Origin: Onchidella celtica
Taxonomy: Eukaryota > Mollusca > Gastropoda > Systellommatophora > Onchidiidae
Reading direction: 5' to 3'
Assembly (NCBI GenBank): GCA_963931925.1
Contig: OZ007567.1
Coordinates: 77,690,686 to 77,754,685, forward strand
DNA: 64,000 bases
The notes beneath the pieces were generated by a model. That model had not been told where the DNA came from, made no database searches, and saw nothing but the letters and a program-made list of their open reading frames with translations. Both the position numbers and the translations under genes were made by a program. Shown piece by piece: positions 26,901-41,900 of the stretch; within the stretch, counting starts at the first letter, position 1; every line of letters starts with the position of its first letter.

Positions 26901-29900
26901 CCTCTGGCCTACAATAACTCTGTCTCCCCGCCGTCAACTATCTTCCCACGCTAGTTATACCTTGCTAATCTGTCACCCTGTTACAATATTGTTGCCATGG
27001 AAGCACCGCCATCTTGGATTTTGAGTCCCCGAAAAGTACCAAATTCAATATAGATAGGCTTCGCTAAATTTTACTGGATTTATTTGAAACTTCTCTTATG
27101 TCTTATTCAATCCAATTAAAAATATTATACAGAAGGGAAGTTTGATATCTGTGACAGATCTTTTGTTATAAATTTTTTTAAATGGTATGTAGCGGAATTC
27201 CATTTTTTCTTATTTTCTATCACAAAAAAATTCAACCAAAAAAAAAATGAAAAGTTAAACAAATTTCTTTCTGTACAATTTTTTTTATTTGTTCAAACAT
27301 GTTATTAGCCAAATTTTATACCAATTGGTCAATAAATAAAAAACTAGTTCACAAATCACTGATCAAAAGTGCAATCTCGAGAAAATCACATTTGAAAGTT
27401 TTTTTCAATAAAAATGTTATTGAAACGTGTTACACATGGCTAAAGTCATCGTTACTGGTGTGCTGAGCCTCAACAATGATTTCCAAACCACCAAAGGCTT
27501 ATGACAGATATGTACGGAGGAGTAGCCTAGGGGTTTTGATAGCGACACTAAGATGTTATTTAGGGCTAATTTTGCAGCCCAATGGCATGATTCTTGTGCC
27601 TTTTTCTTGACCCCCCACCTTACTAAAAGGCATATTTCAGGGTTATAAACATTCAGAATTGACATTTGGTTAGTAAAATAGTGTTCCTAAATGGATAAAT
27701 TAACCGAAAAGTACAACATCGCGATATCGGTATTTTTAAGCCTAATTTCGATTTCAGGACCCGCGCCCCCCTTAAACTTTTTTGCCAGGTTTGGAGAGGT
27801 GGTTTTTCATATCCAAATGTTGTTTTACTAGCACAGGTATTACAGATGCCCATAACAAAGAACAATCCAGAACGTTTTTGGTTTTGGTGTTTGTTAATAG
27901 TGTGTGTATTTAAAAGAAGTGTTTTTCTTCATGTGAACCCTTTCAGTGCAGGTGTCACAGCCCTGGGACATAGTGGCAAATTATATTACCCGCAAATCAC
28001 CCTTGAAATACATGGAAAAGAAATTATAATGCCCTCATTCGTATTTGCATAATACTTTATCATAGATCCAATCTACCCCCATTAACCGCTGCAGCAGTCT
28101 TGATGCACATATTTGGGAAAGTGCTGAGGACTGCTATGGAGGTCTGTGACACTGAAAGGGTTAATTTGATATCACTGATACACTCACAGGCAAGTTCTTG
28201 TATAAATGAATGACTACTGTAAAAGTATAAATTTGTTCAAATTCTCTATTTATTACAGCCAGGTCAAGAGCAGAGTAACTTTTCCATCTTACTGAAGGAC
28301 CTGGAAACTTGCAATAGTGACACACGAACATGTGCTAGAAAGGTATGTTAAAGTTTAAGTGCGGACTGTATTGCTGTTTTAAAATGTATGAACTAAAAGT
28401 GTTATTTGTATTGTCAAATTGGCAATCTATTTATTAGTAACTGGGAACAGATGATATGTTTTAGTAGAAATTTGAATTTATGTTTATTATATGCAGCATG
28501 GAAGAACTTTCTGTGGTATCTGATGCTACTAGAAGTAGAGCTTAAATTCAGCAATACGTTTTTAAAGCAGCAGTTCATTGCCTGGCATCAGATTCAAGTG
28601 CTTTATGATCTAGTTTGCAAAGTAAGACTTTATCACACTAATCTGGAAAGATGTACTGTGCAAGCTTTGGGCCTTGCTATTGTAGCTTTAAACTCTGAAA
28701 ATTGTTATGCTCTTAGATCAAGAGGAGGCTTCCCCAGGAAGGATCTGCTGCTGCTACACCTCTCAAATTTGGAAAGGAGGTAAGAGCTTGAAACTGTGAC
28801 AGTTACTAAGATACTGAAACAAAGTGTGGGTTTCATTTAAGGTTCAAAAGATATACTGATAAAGGATGATGAAAACAATTCTTCCTTCCATTGTTATAAC
28901 TCTTTTATTTGCTAACTTTAGTTTTACTTTGTAGAACTTGAAAATAAACACATTTTTTAGTTAGTTTTTCAATAATTATGGAATTCTTAATAATAATAAT
29001 AATGTATAGCATTTATATAGCGCATATCCATTTAAAATGCTCTATGCGCTTTACAGAGCAGAATGGAGCTGCCGGCGAAGCGCTCAACACACTGCACTGC
29101 TTCTTTCTCTCTCCCTGTCTCGCTCACTTTCTCTCTCTCTATCTCAGAGCAAATTGTAACGCAGCCTGTTAGGCGCAGTTCACAACTCACAGCAGTTCAC
29201 AACTCACATCAGTTCACACAACTCAAATAATATTTGAATATTTATTAATAACAATATATATTTAATAATGAATAATAAATTCTGGCCGGGGGGGGGGGGG
29301 GGGGGAGTGATATGGATAACTTTTAATCTATTAATTTCAATTTTCAATTTTGCCCGGGCAGCGGCCTTTCGGCCTGCTCTTTACGATTTCCAACTGCCAA
29401 GGTATTTTTAACGTGCACACGGGCCCTCCGAATTTTTTCATCCTTATCCGAGACGACTAGGTACTCGATCCTACCCCCCAGTAGGACCAGGGACTTGAAA
29501 ATATGAGAAAAATCCAATTTCCAACATGCCTGCACTGCCCGGGTTTAGAACCCGGGACCCTTGGCATGAGAGGCGAGCACCTTGCCTCTAGACCACCTTG
29601 TCACAGAAAAGTTTGTAGTTGCAACAAATTGTTTTGAAAAAAGGGGAATTCCACTTGAGACACACAACAAGGACATTTCAGGAGCACAAGTGTAGGAGTG
29701 TCCTGGCATGGGGTGAGGGGAGGGTGTTTTCTGTCAGGTTTGGCAAGTTGGTCATTCAGATGGATGTTTTTAGAGTTAACGTGCACTTGGTGACAGTTGC
29801 TCAGAACTTGAAGTAGGTGCAAGATTGAAGCTGTGTACTCATATCAAGGGCTGCATGGTAAAATATCGTGACTCGATTTCTATTTTTTATTCTTAAATTG

Positions 29901-32900
29901 AGATATTTGGTATTTTTGTAGCCTTTGACAGCCCACAGGTTATGTTATAAGTTGGGGCTTAAATTCTGGGAGCTAAAGGTTAAATAACATTTTTAAAATA
30001 TCGTCTGATAAAGAAAGCTATTCTGTTTTTTACTTGTAGAAACTGAGTTACAATAGTTTACTATGTAGACATCGATAAATGTGAAATTCTTTTGTATTTA
30101 CAATGCTTTCAATAACTTAATTTTTTTTCCGCAGAATTCTGAAGAAACTCTTATTCGACAGTGGTAAATTACTTAAACAACAAGGCTAACACTTAATGAT
30201 ATCGTGGACTAATTCTTTTAGAATAACATCTCCATGGAAGACCACACAAAATAACTTGAAATGATGGAAAGGATGAAAGTATTAATATTCTGCTTGTTGG
30301 GGATAAAGTTGTTTCATAAATTAATTATTCCGTACACAGATTCAAGATTTACTGACAGATGGCTGTAAGCAGATCACCAATATTGCTCGTATACTCAAGA
30401 TTGTGGCAAGTGGAGCCATGCAGCAAGCTGCTGTTATGACTGGTAAATATTCATGTTTCTCATCTTTCCATTGTGTCCTGGTGGCTTTTTAGGTTCATAT
30501 TTCATTTATAATGTCTTAATGGTTCCTGTTGCTCACTTCAAAGTGGAAAGAACATGTCAACATGAAAGTAATATTAATTGTTTAATCCACTCCACCTCTT
30601 GTTTGGGTAATCTAGATTTGTGAAACAAGTTCCTTGCGAATTTGTGAGTACAAGCTGGAATTATATTTTTTTTTAAAGAGGGAGAAAAAAAACCAACAAA
30701 CAAACAGCTGTTATTTTGCCATTTTGTGTTAGCACAAACAGGCAGAAAGTTTGTAAGCACATGGATTGTTTTACAGAAGTTTAGAAGTTAGAAGACAAAG
30801 AGATACATTGTACTGATAATCATATTTTGAGTGCTAGTAGTCAAGACTGTAGACTATATTGTGTTCTTACCAGCAGCAGCTGTCAGTGCAATTCATTCAC
30901 TAAGATATGAAAATAAATTTGCCTTGTTTAGACAGTCACCCAGATCTCATTTGTTTTACTCCCATGGAAAGATGACTGAATAAAATTTGGTCAAATAGTG
31001 CACAGGCAGGCAAAATAATGTTATTCAGTTTTACAATAATTCGGTGAATGTTTTGTCTAGATATATTTTTTTTTTTTTCAAGTCTTTCTTTCTGAACTTC
31101 ATGTACAAATGATTATTGTGTGAAAATAATCGTGTGGATGCAAAATCAGGTTAAAAAAAAAAAAAGACAAGTTGAAAATGTGTGGATATAATGTTTAAAT
31201 CAATTCTTTAAATATTAGGTAGACCCAATTAGATTTTACATGTTCTGTTATACCAAGTTTTGTGAGGACTGGGAGTCACTGATAAATAATGTGTTGCTTC
31301 ATTTTCTGCAAAATTTAGGGCATAGTCCTTACAGGGGAAACCAGTGATATATGATTGTTTCTTTGGACATCATTAAATATCTATCTGTTAAGGGAAATAG
31401 ATTCTCTGGATTCTTTGGAGAGCTTGTGGGGTAAAATAATCTTGTTACATGTCATGGCATGGGAGTAAAAATGAGAAGATAATATCCACGTCTTCTTCAT
31501 TTCCTGGTGGAAATTTGCCCATATGAGGCTCCCGCTTAAAGCAAAGCTGTTCTACATAGATATGAACTGATAGTGATTGTCAGGTTATGGAGCAAGGAGA
31601 AATATCCTGAGTTTGCCACATTATTCTTCTGTACTTTTGCAACCTGAACAGTTTTCAGGGTATGAGTTGAAACCCTGGCCAGCATACCTGGCTCGTGTTC
31701 AGTTGTGCAGGCACCTGCAGTTGCCTGGAAGGCACACCCACACCATTCACACATAATGCTATGCCCACCAGGCGGCAGCCGGCATCAGCACAACCGAATG
31801 TGGGGCTGGTTGCACATTGTGACAGAATATGCTAAACTTTCGCATCGGTAAGATGTCCCATCCAATCAGTAAGATGTCCCACCCCACATGGTTTTGGAAT
31901 GTGGGAAGCACCATGAGCCTTACTGATTTCCTTATTTTTGGGCATCTGTGATCTGAGCGAAGAAAAACAAATCAGGTCTTAAGCATTAAATATGGTGTCA
32001 ACCTCTTTGTGACACATCATACATTGTTTTTTCCTTCTCATTTTAGTATGTTATACGTGGAATAGCTCAAATCTGCATTGGCAGCAAAATAATTTCCTGA
32101 AACTAGGTGTCTGTTGTTGTTTTTTAATCTTCATCCAGTGGTCATATTACATTCTCTGCTTGTGAAATGTTGGGACTCATGAGCTTTCCTTTTTATCATA
32201 TATATACATAATTATCTTCTCTTCCTCCCTCCCCCCAATATTTTTTTAAAATATACATTTTTTAATCAAATGTAAAAATCACCCATGCTGAAAGAGATAT
32301 GTGTTTGCTGGAGAGAGGATGAAACATTTTTTCCAGTTTTATGGTGGTTGCATAGGATCTTTTTTGAAGATATCCGTTAACTAAAATAAGCCGGTTCTAG
32401 TACACTTTTTTGAAGCAGGAGTTATTGACCTCACGACTATATTATCAGACTATTTTACTGTCTGGTGGTCTCATTCAGAGAGAAGCTTTACATTATTTTG
32501 TTTGGCTGCTTTGGAAAAAAAAAAAAAAAGTGACACATGCTTCTATTATTTCACAATCAAAATAGTACATTAGATGCTAATACCAATTTCATTCTTTTTA
32601 TTAACCAAGGTGGGAAGCTACATGAGCTGGAAAAACTGATAGGTAAACAAGTGCCAGAGCTTGCCTGTGTTTCAGATCTTTGGTCATGTCAGCCATTAAA
32701 CAGGCAAACATACCTAGTTGAATGCTGTAAAGCATGCTCAGTGTTTTTATTGATATAAAGCATGATGTAATTCAGCTGTAATAATGGCACGCAGTGATAA
32801 TTGAATGAGAATCCATTTCTTAATCCAGCCAATTTTTCATACCATATGGTATGAAACTAACTGCCATTGGCATGATCTATGGACATTGTCTTTAGAACTG

Positions 32901-35900
32901 AAAAGTCCAAGAAATGAGTTGGATTCAAAGAGAGCAGAGTGATTGATAGGTTATCGTGTGAACATTTAGAAAGCCTTACTTTGCTTTTTTGCTTTTTTTC
33001 CTTTCCTAAGATCTCTTTTATTACAAGCCACAGCATTTATAAACTCCATTTCAGACTTAAACAAATCATCTTCGAATGGTAGGATCATGGACTATTTTTT
33101 TTTTTGTGCTGTTAATGTTCCAGTTTAAGGTGTTTTATTTATTTTGATGGAAAAGGGGTGTCTCTGCTAATTTTTTGCATTTCTGTTTTCTTTAAAAGAA
33201 TTGTGTTTTTTACATTATTCTTCAGTTGTTGTTTTTTTTTCAAGTATGTCAGACTCTGCGGAACTGCTTTGGCAGTGAAATGAGGGTGTTAGCTAGACAT
33301 TTTCAAATTGCATGACATTCAAAAATAAATATTAAAAAATAAAATGAGCTATTTACAGCCCTGCACTCTTTCAGCTGTGAGGCGTACTTTCATATAAGCT
33401 ATGCCTTGACTTAACAAGTTTCTGCTGTGCTTAACCACCTTTAAAATAAAGAGATGACCGTCTAGTTTGTTTTTGCATTGTATTTCCTCTTCCTATTTCT
33501 ACTCCAGCATGGTACACACAGGGACATGAAGACTAAACGACTCATATGTTACGTCTTTAACTGCATGATTGCTTTACCTATGTGTATGTGTTCAAAGGGG
33601 AGCTGGCACCCCCTCTGTCTTCATTACATTCCATCAAACTGGAATTCATATGTTAACCATACTTTTGCATTTCATTTATTTCTGTTTTCCATCTTTGTGG
33701 AAATGACATGCTGTATGGACGTATGAGTGTTAATAAGTATCTCCTGAATTGTTGAAAGAAGTCGGATCAGTCAAAGACAACTCATTCACATTTGAATTAT
33801 TCCCCCTTTCAGAGTCAGGATCTAAGGCTTCAGGTAGTTTGTTGGGTTGTTTTTTATCACAATTTTTACCCCTGTGTATTACATATATATATTGTATTTT
33901 CTAAGGGTGGTAGTGTAGAGTAAACAAAGCATTAATTTTTTTTGCTTGGTTAGTATTTTATCTTATTGTCCATATCATTTTTTTTATCTGTCAGTTTTGT
34001 TTAGTTTGAAAATTGATGGGATATGATGAGAAATAGAGTGGTGGTAACATTTGTGAATTTGTCAGTAGTTTATGGTGAGTGTTTTCATTTTACCGGTCAT
34101 CCGCATCTTTCACTTTCTTTCAGTCATAATCTTTGACGGTTACACAGATTATTGCAGAATACACAGATGTGATAAAGTTGGCTTTCTGCCGGCAAAGTTT
34201 AGAGAGAGGCATAGAACGGAATTTCCGGTCAAACTTTTTCTATTCTACTCAGTGAAAATGCGTCCAGTTTTGTGGTTAAAAAGTCGTGAATAAATAATAT
34301 TAAAGACTGAAGTTTGTCCAAAACTGGAGTGTACACGTAACTTATCATTAAAAATTGAAGCAGTACACCAAGTTCCATAAATTTTTTTTTATTGTTTTAG
34401 GTGCTTACTTGTTTACCCTCTAGCTCCATTATACTATTATAGTAAGAAGGAATTAAAGTAATTTTTGTGGGGGACTCCATTGCATTTGACACAGTACCTT
34501 TCTACCGAGAACTTCTCTTACGGCAGTCCAGTCTCATATTCCCTAGTGCCTAAAGGGAAACATTTGGAGCATATAAACCTGTGGAAATATTCACAATAAC
34601 CTTTTTTTGCCCCAACATTTCAATTTATATTAATGCACAGGGCTTGCCAAAAGTTACTTTACAGTCATCTGGAAACAGATTAATTTAAGAAATGCATTGA
34701 AATGAAACTTTAATAAAACAAAAATTAAGGAATCAAATGCATGGCCAGGCTGAAATATTAATGTGATTTAGTTGTAATATAACTGTGTTGATAAAATAAT
34801 ATTATGATAAAATTATGTTTCTGGCAAAGTAACATTTGGCCTATCCTGTTTAAATAAGGATAATTCAAACATATGCCATAACAAATCTCAATTGTATGTC
34901 AGGCAATTTATCATATTGGGCTGACAATACCGATTTCTCAGATGCATTCAACTAAAGAGTTCTACGTGTCCACTGCATAAGATTCGTTATATTGTGTAAC
35001 TTTGCTTGTGCAGTGTGGAAAGTAAAGTCTTGTGGTTACAATATTCACTGGAATGGCAAGAAAAAGAGCCTGACTCCAGTATATAAAGTAGAAAGTAAAT
35101 TTGAGAGATTGTGGAAGACACATTGTAGATCTCAGCTAATTATATGTGATTTGTTATGGTTATGACTTCCTAGTGGTATCTTTGACATTCATCCGTAAAT
35201 CATACGGCTTAGAAAATGATGGACTCTTTTTGTACAGCACTGGTTAAAGACATAAAAAATATATATATTCTGGTTTACATGCTAAATTTAGTCCCATTGT
35301 CAGGTGAGACCACATTACACTGTCTTATATTAAGTCTTTGATTATTACCTGTTTTTAAAAAAAAAAAAACATCAAATTAGCTTAGCCCCTGTTTTGTTTT
35401 TTTTGTTCTTTTTTTTTTTCTGGGTTTATTTCTTTTCATAATTATTATGAGGAAGAAACCCTTTGTCATGTTGTCTCCTACTCCTAAAGTTTTATATTAA
35501 CATCTACAAACTTCCATGGTACCAGATTAAGTTTCCTTATAGAGTTTATTCAGCAGCATGCAGAGATGTGATTGGTCAGGCAATCTGTGGAAAGAAGTCA
35601 CACCCACCCCGCCCCATATGTTACCTATCCAGTGGAATTGATTTTTTAATTTTATTACATGTATTTCCTTTTCAAGATGCAAAATATTTTTCAAGACTAG
35701 TGTTCCCTTCATCCTTTTCATTTATTTTGTTTAGGGTTGTAGTTGTGCAAGATTTGTTGTTGTAATGATTTTAATTTTCAAGTTTGTCCTTTTAACAGAA
35801 TTCTAGGTTTCTGTCATGTTCATTTGGATTTGGTGTGTTCCAGGTTTATTATCATTCCCAGTCCATACTGGAGACATATTTCAAAGATCTTCAAATAAAG

Positions 35901-38900
35901 ATCTTGCACCTTGGATAATGATGTATCTAACAGTGAAAACTTAAATAAGTGTTACCACCCGTTCCAACTTCCAGTGTTCCTATTTATTTTTTAGTGGAAA
36001 TTTCTGTTTACCTCAGACAAACCTGTTCAGTGGGGTTTGTTTTGTTTTTTTAATGCCTCTTTTAATTAACATTTTCATTAAAACCATTTTCATTTTTTTG
36101 TCACTCATTTTGAAATTGTAACATTCTGTCAGTAGGGGAGATTAGCACTTTTTTTTTTTTGCGCATATATAATATATTCTCAAGTGTTTGAGCAATTCTG
36201 TCTAGCTCTACCATTTTCATCTTCATTTAAACCAAAATTTCATCCGGGTGCATTCAGTTGTTCTTTAAGCTTTCGGATACTGTACTGTGTCACCAGATGT
36301 TGGATTTTCAGATTCAACACTAAGCATATTGGGTACTGGTGGTGATTTATGTGACCTGTCATCCATCCAGATAAACAAGATTCTTGGTTCTTTTAGAAAT
36401 CTGTACCAGCAGTGCATGGTATACAGTGCAATCCTAATATCTCGACATGAGTGGGACTGTCTGACTTGCGTCAAGTAAAGAGAAAGTCAAAATAGCAGAT
36501 TAGTGGTGGAAGAGAAGGGGGAAGATCAAACATTACCATTGTGGGGAAAATGTCCAATAAATAACCCAATTATGTCTTTTTTCTTTTAATTATCGGCATA
36601 CTATCACCCGTTCCGCCAATATCATTGTTGATTGTTGTGTGGAGCAGTTGCGAGGCAAGGATTTGCTGATATCGGTGAAATGTTGTAGCTATACATCAAA
36701 TGCACAGTCTTTTTATTTCTTTTTAACCTCGACCTGACTGTTTCTACAGAAGTGATGATACCGATGCACACACAGTATGGCAGTTAACCGAGAGATCTAG
36801 GTCAAGGCCTAGTATCAGCGACGCACAAATGTTGTGTGAAAAAAAAAATTAGTCTGCTGTAGATCTACTCTGTACTTTTATTATCGTGCGCTTATGCATG
36901 GCACTCCACATTCGTGTTACTAAACCCAAGGGTCATCTTCTGTGTCCACACGCACCCTCCCCTATCCCTCCCATTCAGCACCACAATAAGAAATAGAGAT
37001 TTTATAATAAGCGGGGAGTTGCGTGAGCATTTTTGGTAGCACAACAGTAGATCTAGGGCACTTGTTGTGCTCTGATCGGGGTGAAATTTGTCGATATAAG
37101 GGGAAAGAATGGAATAACAGGTCGAGTTATGGGGAACTATTTAGTAGCATTAAAGAAGGAACAGGTTGGGACTTAAAAATTGTGTTGAGTTACCCAGAAT
37201 GTCGACAAAAGCCATGTCGAGATAAGTGGATTGAACTGTATTATTATTATATGTAACTACCACAGAAATCAGAATAATTTTAATACTCTTAACTACCTGC
37301 ATTTACATTATAAAGTATACATGTATTTGGCCACTGCATTTTTGAAAATGCCTTTCTATACAAAGGTACACTTTCAACAACCATACATACTAACTACCTG
37401 TGACTGCGTACCTTGTTACTAACATCGGGTGGTCAGCTTGATGAGACAAATTTGTGTGAGGTATTGTTCTGGATGGCCAGTTGACAAATGATGTGTAATA
37501 TGTTCACAGCTTATTCATTCATATCACATTTTTTTTTACATATGAAGACACAAGCTCCTTTTCATTTTATTATTGCTTAAAAGATATACATGTATATGCT
37601 AAACTGTTTTAATAGTAGCGAACTTCAGCTTATGAGGTATGTGGGATGCCAAAACAAGAACTATATTATTCTGTGTAGCACTCTCAACTTATTATTTTTC
37701 CTCCATGTTCTCTATTCCTTTTCTTCTGTGTCTTCTCTTACTTATCCTTACTTTCCTTTATCTTGCTATGACAGTGCAAGTCTCACTCACAGTGAAACAT
37801 CAGTGGTAAATTTCTCAAATATTGTTATCTTGTTTACATTAGGGCATATTTTCAGCGGAAAAATTTTTCAGCTGTCCATGGGCTAATTCTGTACATTGTC
37901 AAAACGAATTGACATACATGTCATCTGTTTATTTCATTATTTTTGCTGCTGGCAAAAAAATCACGGTGTGTTCAGATGAACTTCTGTACACATTATAAAT
38001 ACTCTGAAATCACTAGCTGCTAAGCAGAACAGTTACTGACTTCTTAGAATGCAGAGATATGCAATGAGAGTGGAGGAGAATGTAGGGCCTCCTGTCTATT
38101 GTAGTTGATGACACATAACAGATTTCACTTGTATTTATATGACAAGTTTTTGCTTTCACAAAATTCACTCTCTGATTCATGATTGGAGAAACTTCTGTCA
38201 AAATACTAAGTGACACCACCAATCTCTGTTTCAGACCGTGAAGGACTTCTACCGCAGAAAATGGACGAATTGGCCCAGCAAGCTGCCAGTGATGTGCTGA
38301 GCAAGGATAACATGGGAGCTTATGAGAGTTTGAGGTTGTAGTTCACACATCAACTTAGAAATATCTGTAACTGTAAATGGAATTGATGTTGATTTTTTTT
38401 AACATTCACGTAAATGGATTTGTTATTAAACATACTACATTTCCCACCATCTAGATTTCAAATGGCATTTTTTTTTTTTTTTACTGTGAAAAACTTAAAA
38501 ACTGTAGCAATGTTATGTCTCTGTCCCTCTGCATCATTAGAGCATTTAGGTAATCATTTTTCAAAAGACTGCTGTCTGTTAATACTTTAATATAATTGAG
38601 CATAACAATAGACTCTTGTTTGTAATGTTATTTCATTAGGATGGCCTTTGGTACTGTGGTAGGCACTATGAACAAACTTGCCAATGCCATGGAGAATGGA
38701 GAGTATGACTTTGATGGCACTCATGACAAAAAGGTAAATTGTTGTTGTTTTGTTGTTGTTTTTTTCACAATGGAACAGGAAGGAAATGGTCTGCATGCAG
38801 TTTTTGCTACTTAACAATAAACAATCAGTAAGGACATAGAATCTATATATGTATATAGCTTGTTTTTGACTTTAGGAAAAATAACAACGATCCTGTTTGT

Positions 38901-41900
38901 CCTCTTACTATCAACAATGAAGAGGTCGAAATTGTCACAGAGGCCAAATATCTTGGCATTACTATTGATTCATTCCTTAACTGGCATGCGCATGTAAGAT
39001 ATGTATACAAGAAAGCCAACCAGCGCATGTATTTCCACAGAAAGCTCCGCTCTTTAAAAGTTAGCAAAAGCATTCTGAAAATATTTTACTCCATGGCTAT
39101 TCAGAGCGTTTTGATGTATGGAGTTGTTTGTTGGGGAGGAAACATCTTACAAAAAGATAAAAATAAGATCAATATTTTAATTAAAAAAGCATCAAAAATT
39201 TGTAACTGTGATCTGCCATATTTTGATGAACTGTACACTGGTGCTTGTATTAAAAAAAGCTAATAATATAATCAACGACCCCCAACATCCCCTGAACAAA
39301 GAATACATAAGATCTGTAAGAAGTTTAAGGCTGTTGTCAAAGGAAACTAAAACTGAGCGCTACTTTAAATCGTTTATTCCATCATCAACTAGGATGTTAC
39401 AATAATGCCGTCATCTTCATCGCAATCTGTGTAAAGTTGAATTGTGTCTTGCATGTTAGGTCAGTGTGTTTTAGTAACGGAAGCATATTGTGTGCACTGT
39501 TAATTTTGTTTATTTATTAGTGTGTGTGTATATATGTGTGTGTGTGCGCGCTATATATCATAATTTTTGTTTCTGTAACTGTATTGTTATGTATTCAATG
39601 ATCAAAACAAATTTCCTTGTACAAGGATGAATAAAATTTATCTTATCTTATCTTATCTTAATATTTGTGTAGTACGGTATCAAAGAAGGAGTCTTTGGTG
39701 GTATATTCTGTTGAGCAAAGTTGTACAGTAGCCATAGATGGGTTCATCATACAAGTTAAATGACAAAAAGAGCTGGGAGCAAATAGTTTGGTCGAGATAG
39801 CTGGAGTGTCTAGCTTTCGGAGATAGAGCTCAAAGGAAAATTATGTGTAATGGATTTCATCATTTAAAAAAAAAAAAAAAAAAAAGAGTAGTAAGTTGGG
39901 AAGGAAGGCCTTTGGACACTGAACCACTTCATTTTATAGATACTCTTTTCGTACAATTCCTAAATGTGTGATATTTTTCTTTCATGAATAGAAACATCCT
40001 CCAGTGAAACAGCGAGCTGAGGCAGTGAAATCCCAGGCTTCAGATATTGAAGTTGTGCGCTCTAAGTTGGATCTTAAAGAGGAGGAAATAAAAGAAGTGA
40101 AGAAACAACTCAAAATGAAAGTAAGCCAGATTTGAAGAAAAAAAGAAAAGTATTCTTTACTGTACTTGACATGTAGTTTTATATCTGGTGTAAAAATTTG
40201 TGTATTCATTAATGTCAGATAAGGTACATTTTTCATCTGCTTCATATAATATACAAAGTGCGTATTGAAAGAGTACATTTTATTGTGCATTCTTATTGAT
40301 TGATCTCTGAATACTTTTCAGCTTATTGCTCGTCGGATAATTTTTATAACATGTATATATTATCGCTAAACAGTTGTAAATTACAATTGTTAAAACATCT
40401 AAATTTGAATCCTCAGCAAGAGGAGCTCAGTGAACAGCAAGTGCGCATTGGTTTGGTGGAGAAAAAGTTGGAGAATAAAAACAGGGAGGCTGAGGATGAG
40501 CTTGCAAAGCTTCAACGCAAATTGGATGACAGTGCTCTTCAGCTCAAAAAGAAGGAAAAGTATGCAACAACTATGTATTTTTTACATACATATGTGGGGC
40601 ATAATGCAGATTTTTCATATAACTTGCACCCACTTTCTTCTTATTTCCCAGACATTTTCATTGATTACTATAACTTTGATAATAACACACTTGGTATCAT
40701 CACAGTGTCAAATTATATTGTTGCTTTTCTTTTTTTCTAGAATTTTGCTGGTTTCAAATTAGGTATGGCAGTTTCCACGGTAATTAGGTCAAAAGTCAGC
40801 CCAAAAATTCTAACTGGTGTTATGAAAAAAATGTAGGCGAAAATGCTCTCCTGTGACTTCAGTTCGAATTGAAAGGTGATAAGGAAACACTAAAATCAAT
40901 ATCATGAATTTATTATAGGAATAATATCAATTATCAATACAAAATGCATTCTGATCGTGAGACAAACAACCGATGAAAGTTCCCGACCGAAAATGCCCAG
41001 TTAAATTAAATGTTTTGTGTGGAATTTTTTTTTTTTTTTTTTAATAAAACCTATTTAGACATGCTGTCTAAGACTCTAACGCGTTACATTTTCATCCTTT
41101 GTCTTGTTTGTCAGCTCGAAATGACGTTCTGAATGCGACCCAGTTTATGATGGCCCATTGGACACTCTGTGCTAAAATTAGCACATATATCAACTGTTGT
41201 TTTAAATCTCTCGAATGTTTGTTTTTTTAATCAAAATATATTCCATGCTCCCTTTCAAAGGAATACCACAATTTCAGTAGCTTTAGGGCAAGATTGAATG
41301 CCTTTTTTCGCATTTTCAAAATTCAGAAGCGATTCTCACAATATGAAAACTACAAAATTTGTCACAAAAAAAGACACCGACTGAGAAGAAACACGTGCTT
41401 TCGAGAGGACATTCTTCCCTGAAAATATTTTCTTCTGGGATATTCTAAAGGGAAGAAATTTAATTTATCGTGCCTTTGTCACTTTCCAAACTTTGTCGGA
41501 CACTTTTCTAATGATCTGACTAAAGAATCAATTTCAAGAAAAGCTGGGTTTTAGCTTCGAATTTCAGCCTGAAAACTGAAGCCTGGGCAGAAATGAAAGC
41601 ATAGGCCCTCCCTTTGTGCGTTCGAAGTGTGTTCACATAGCTCTCGATTAGAAAATCTGCATTTTAGTGTAAATTCAAATCGTAGAAAAGAGTGACAGAT
41701 TAAGATCTGGTCTCGATTAGATCATTAGAGTGGTGACAGACGCCCCACTCAGATCGTGAGGAGAGAACGTTAGCTAATAAAAATTCAATTTATCTAGCTG
41801 CATTTACTTTTTTAATGTCAATCTAGGCACTTTAATCCAACTAATTACCACTTTGAAATTTTAACCCTCAGGAAGAGGAATAATCATGAAAAAATTGGGT

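Larger units (their letters stand above)
25457..27775. mobile_element. TTAA-flanked DNA element (Kolobok-like), disrupted by an LTR
   Basis: TTAA at 25457-25460 and 27772-27775 flank inverted ends GGGGGGGTGCGGGTCCTGAA (left) and, on the minus strand, GGGGGGCGCGGGTCCTGAAA (right). The GGG start favours Kolobok over piggyBac, whose ends start CCY. Removing the LTR at 25588-26985 and one copy of its target leaves about 0.92 kb without a transposase frame. DCTN1 intron 19. Confidence 0.72.

Noticed and set aside
28406-28783. 125-codon open frame overlapping DCTN1 exon 21
   Set aside because: It is in the wrong register; the conserved IKRRLPQ reading needs splicing at 28717-28779.
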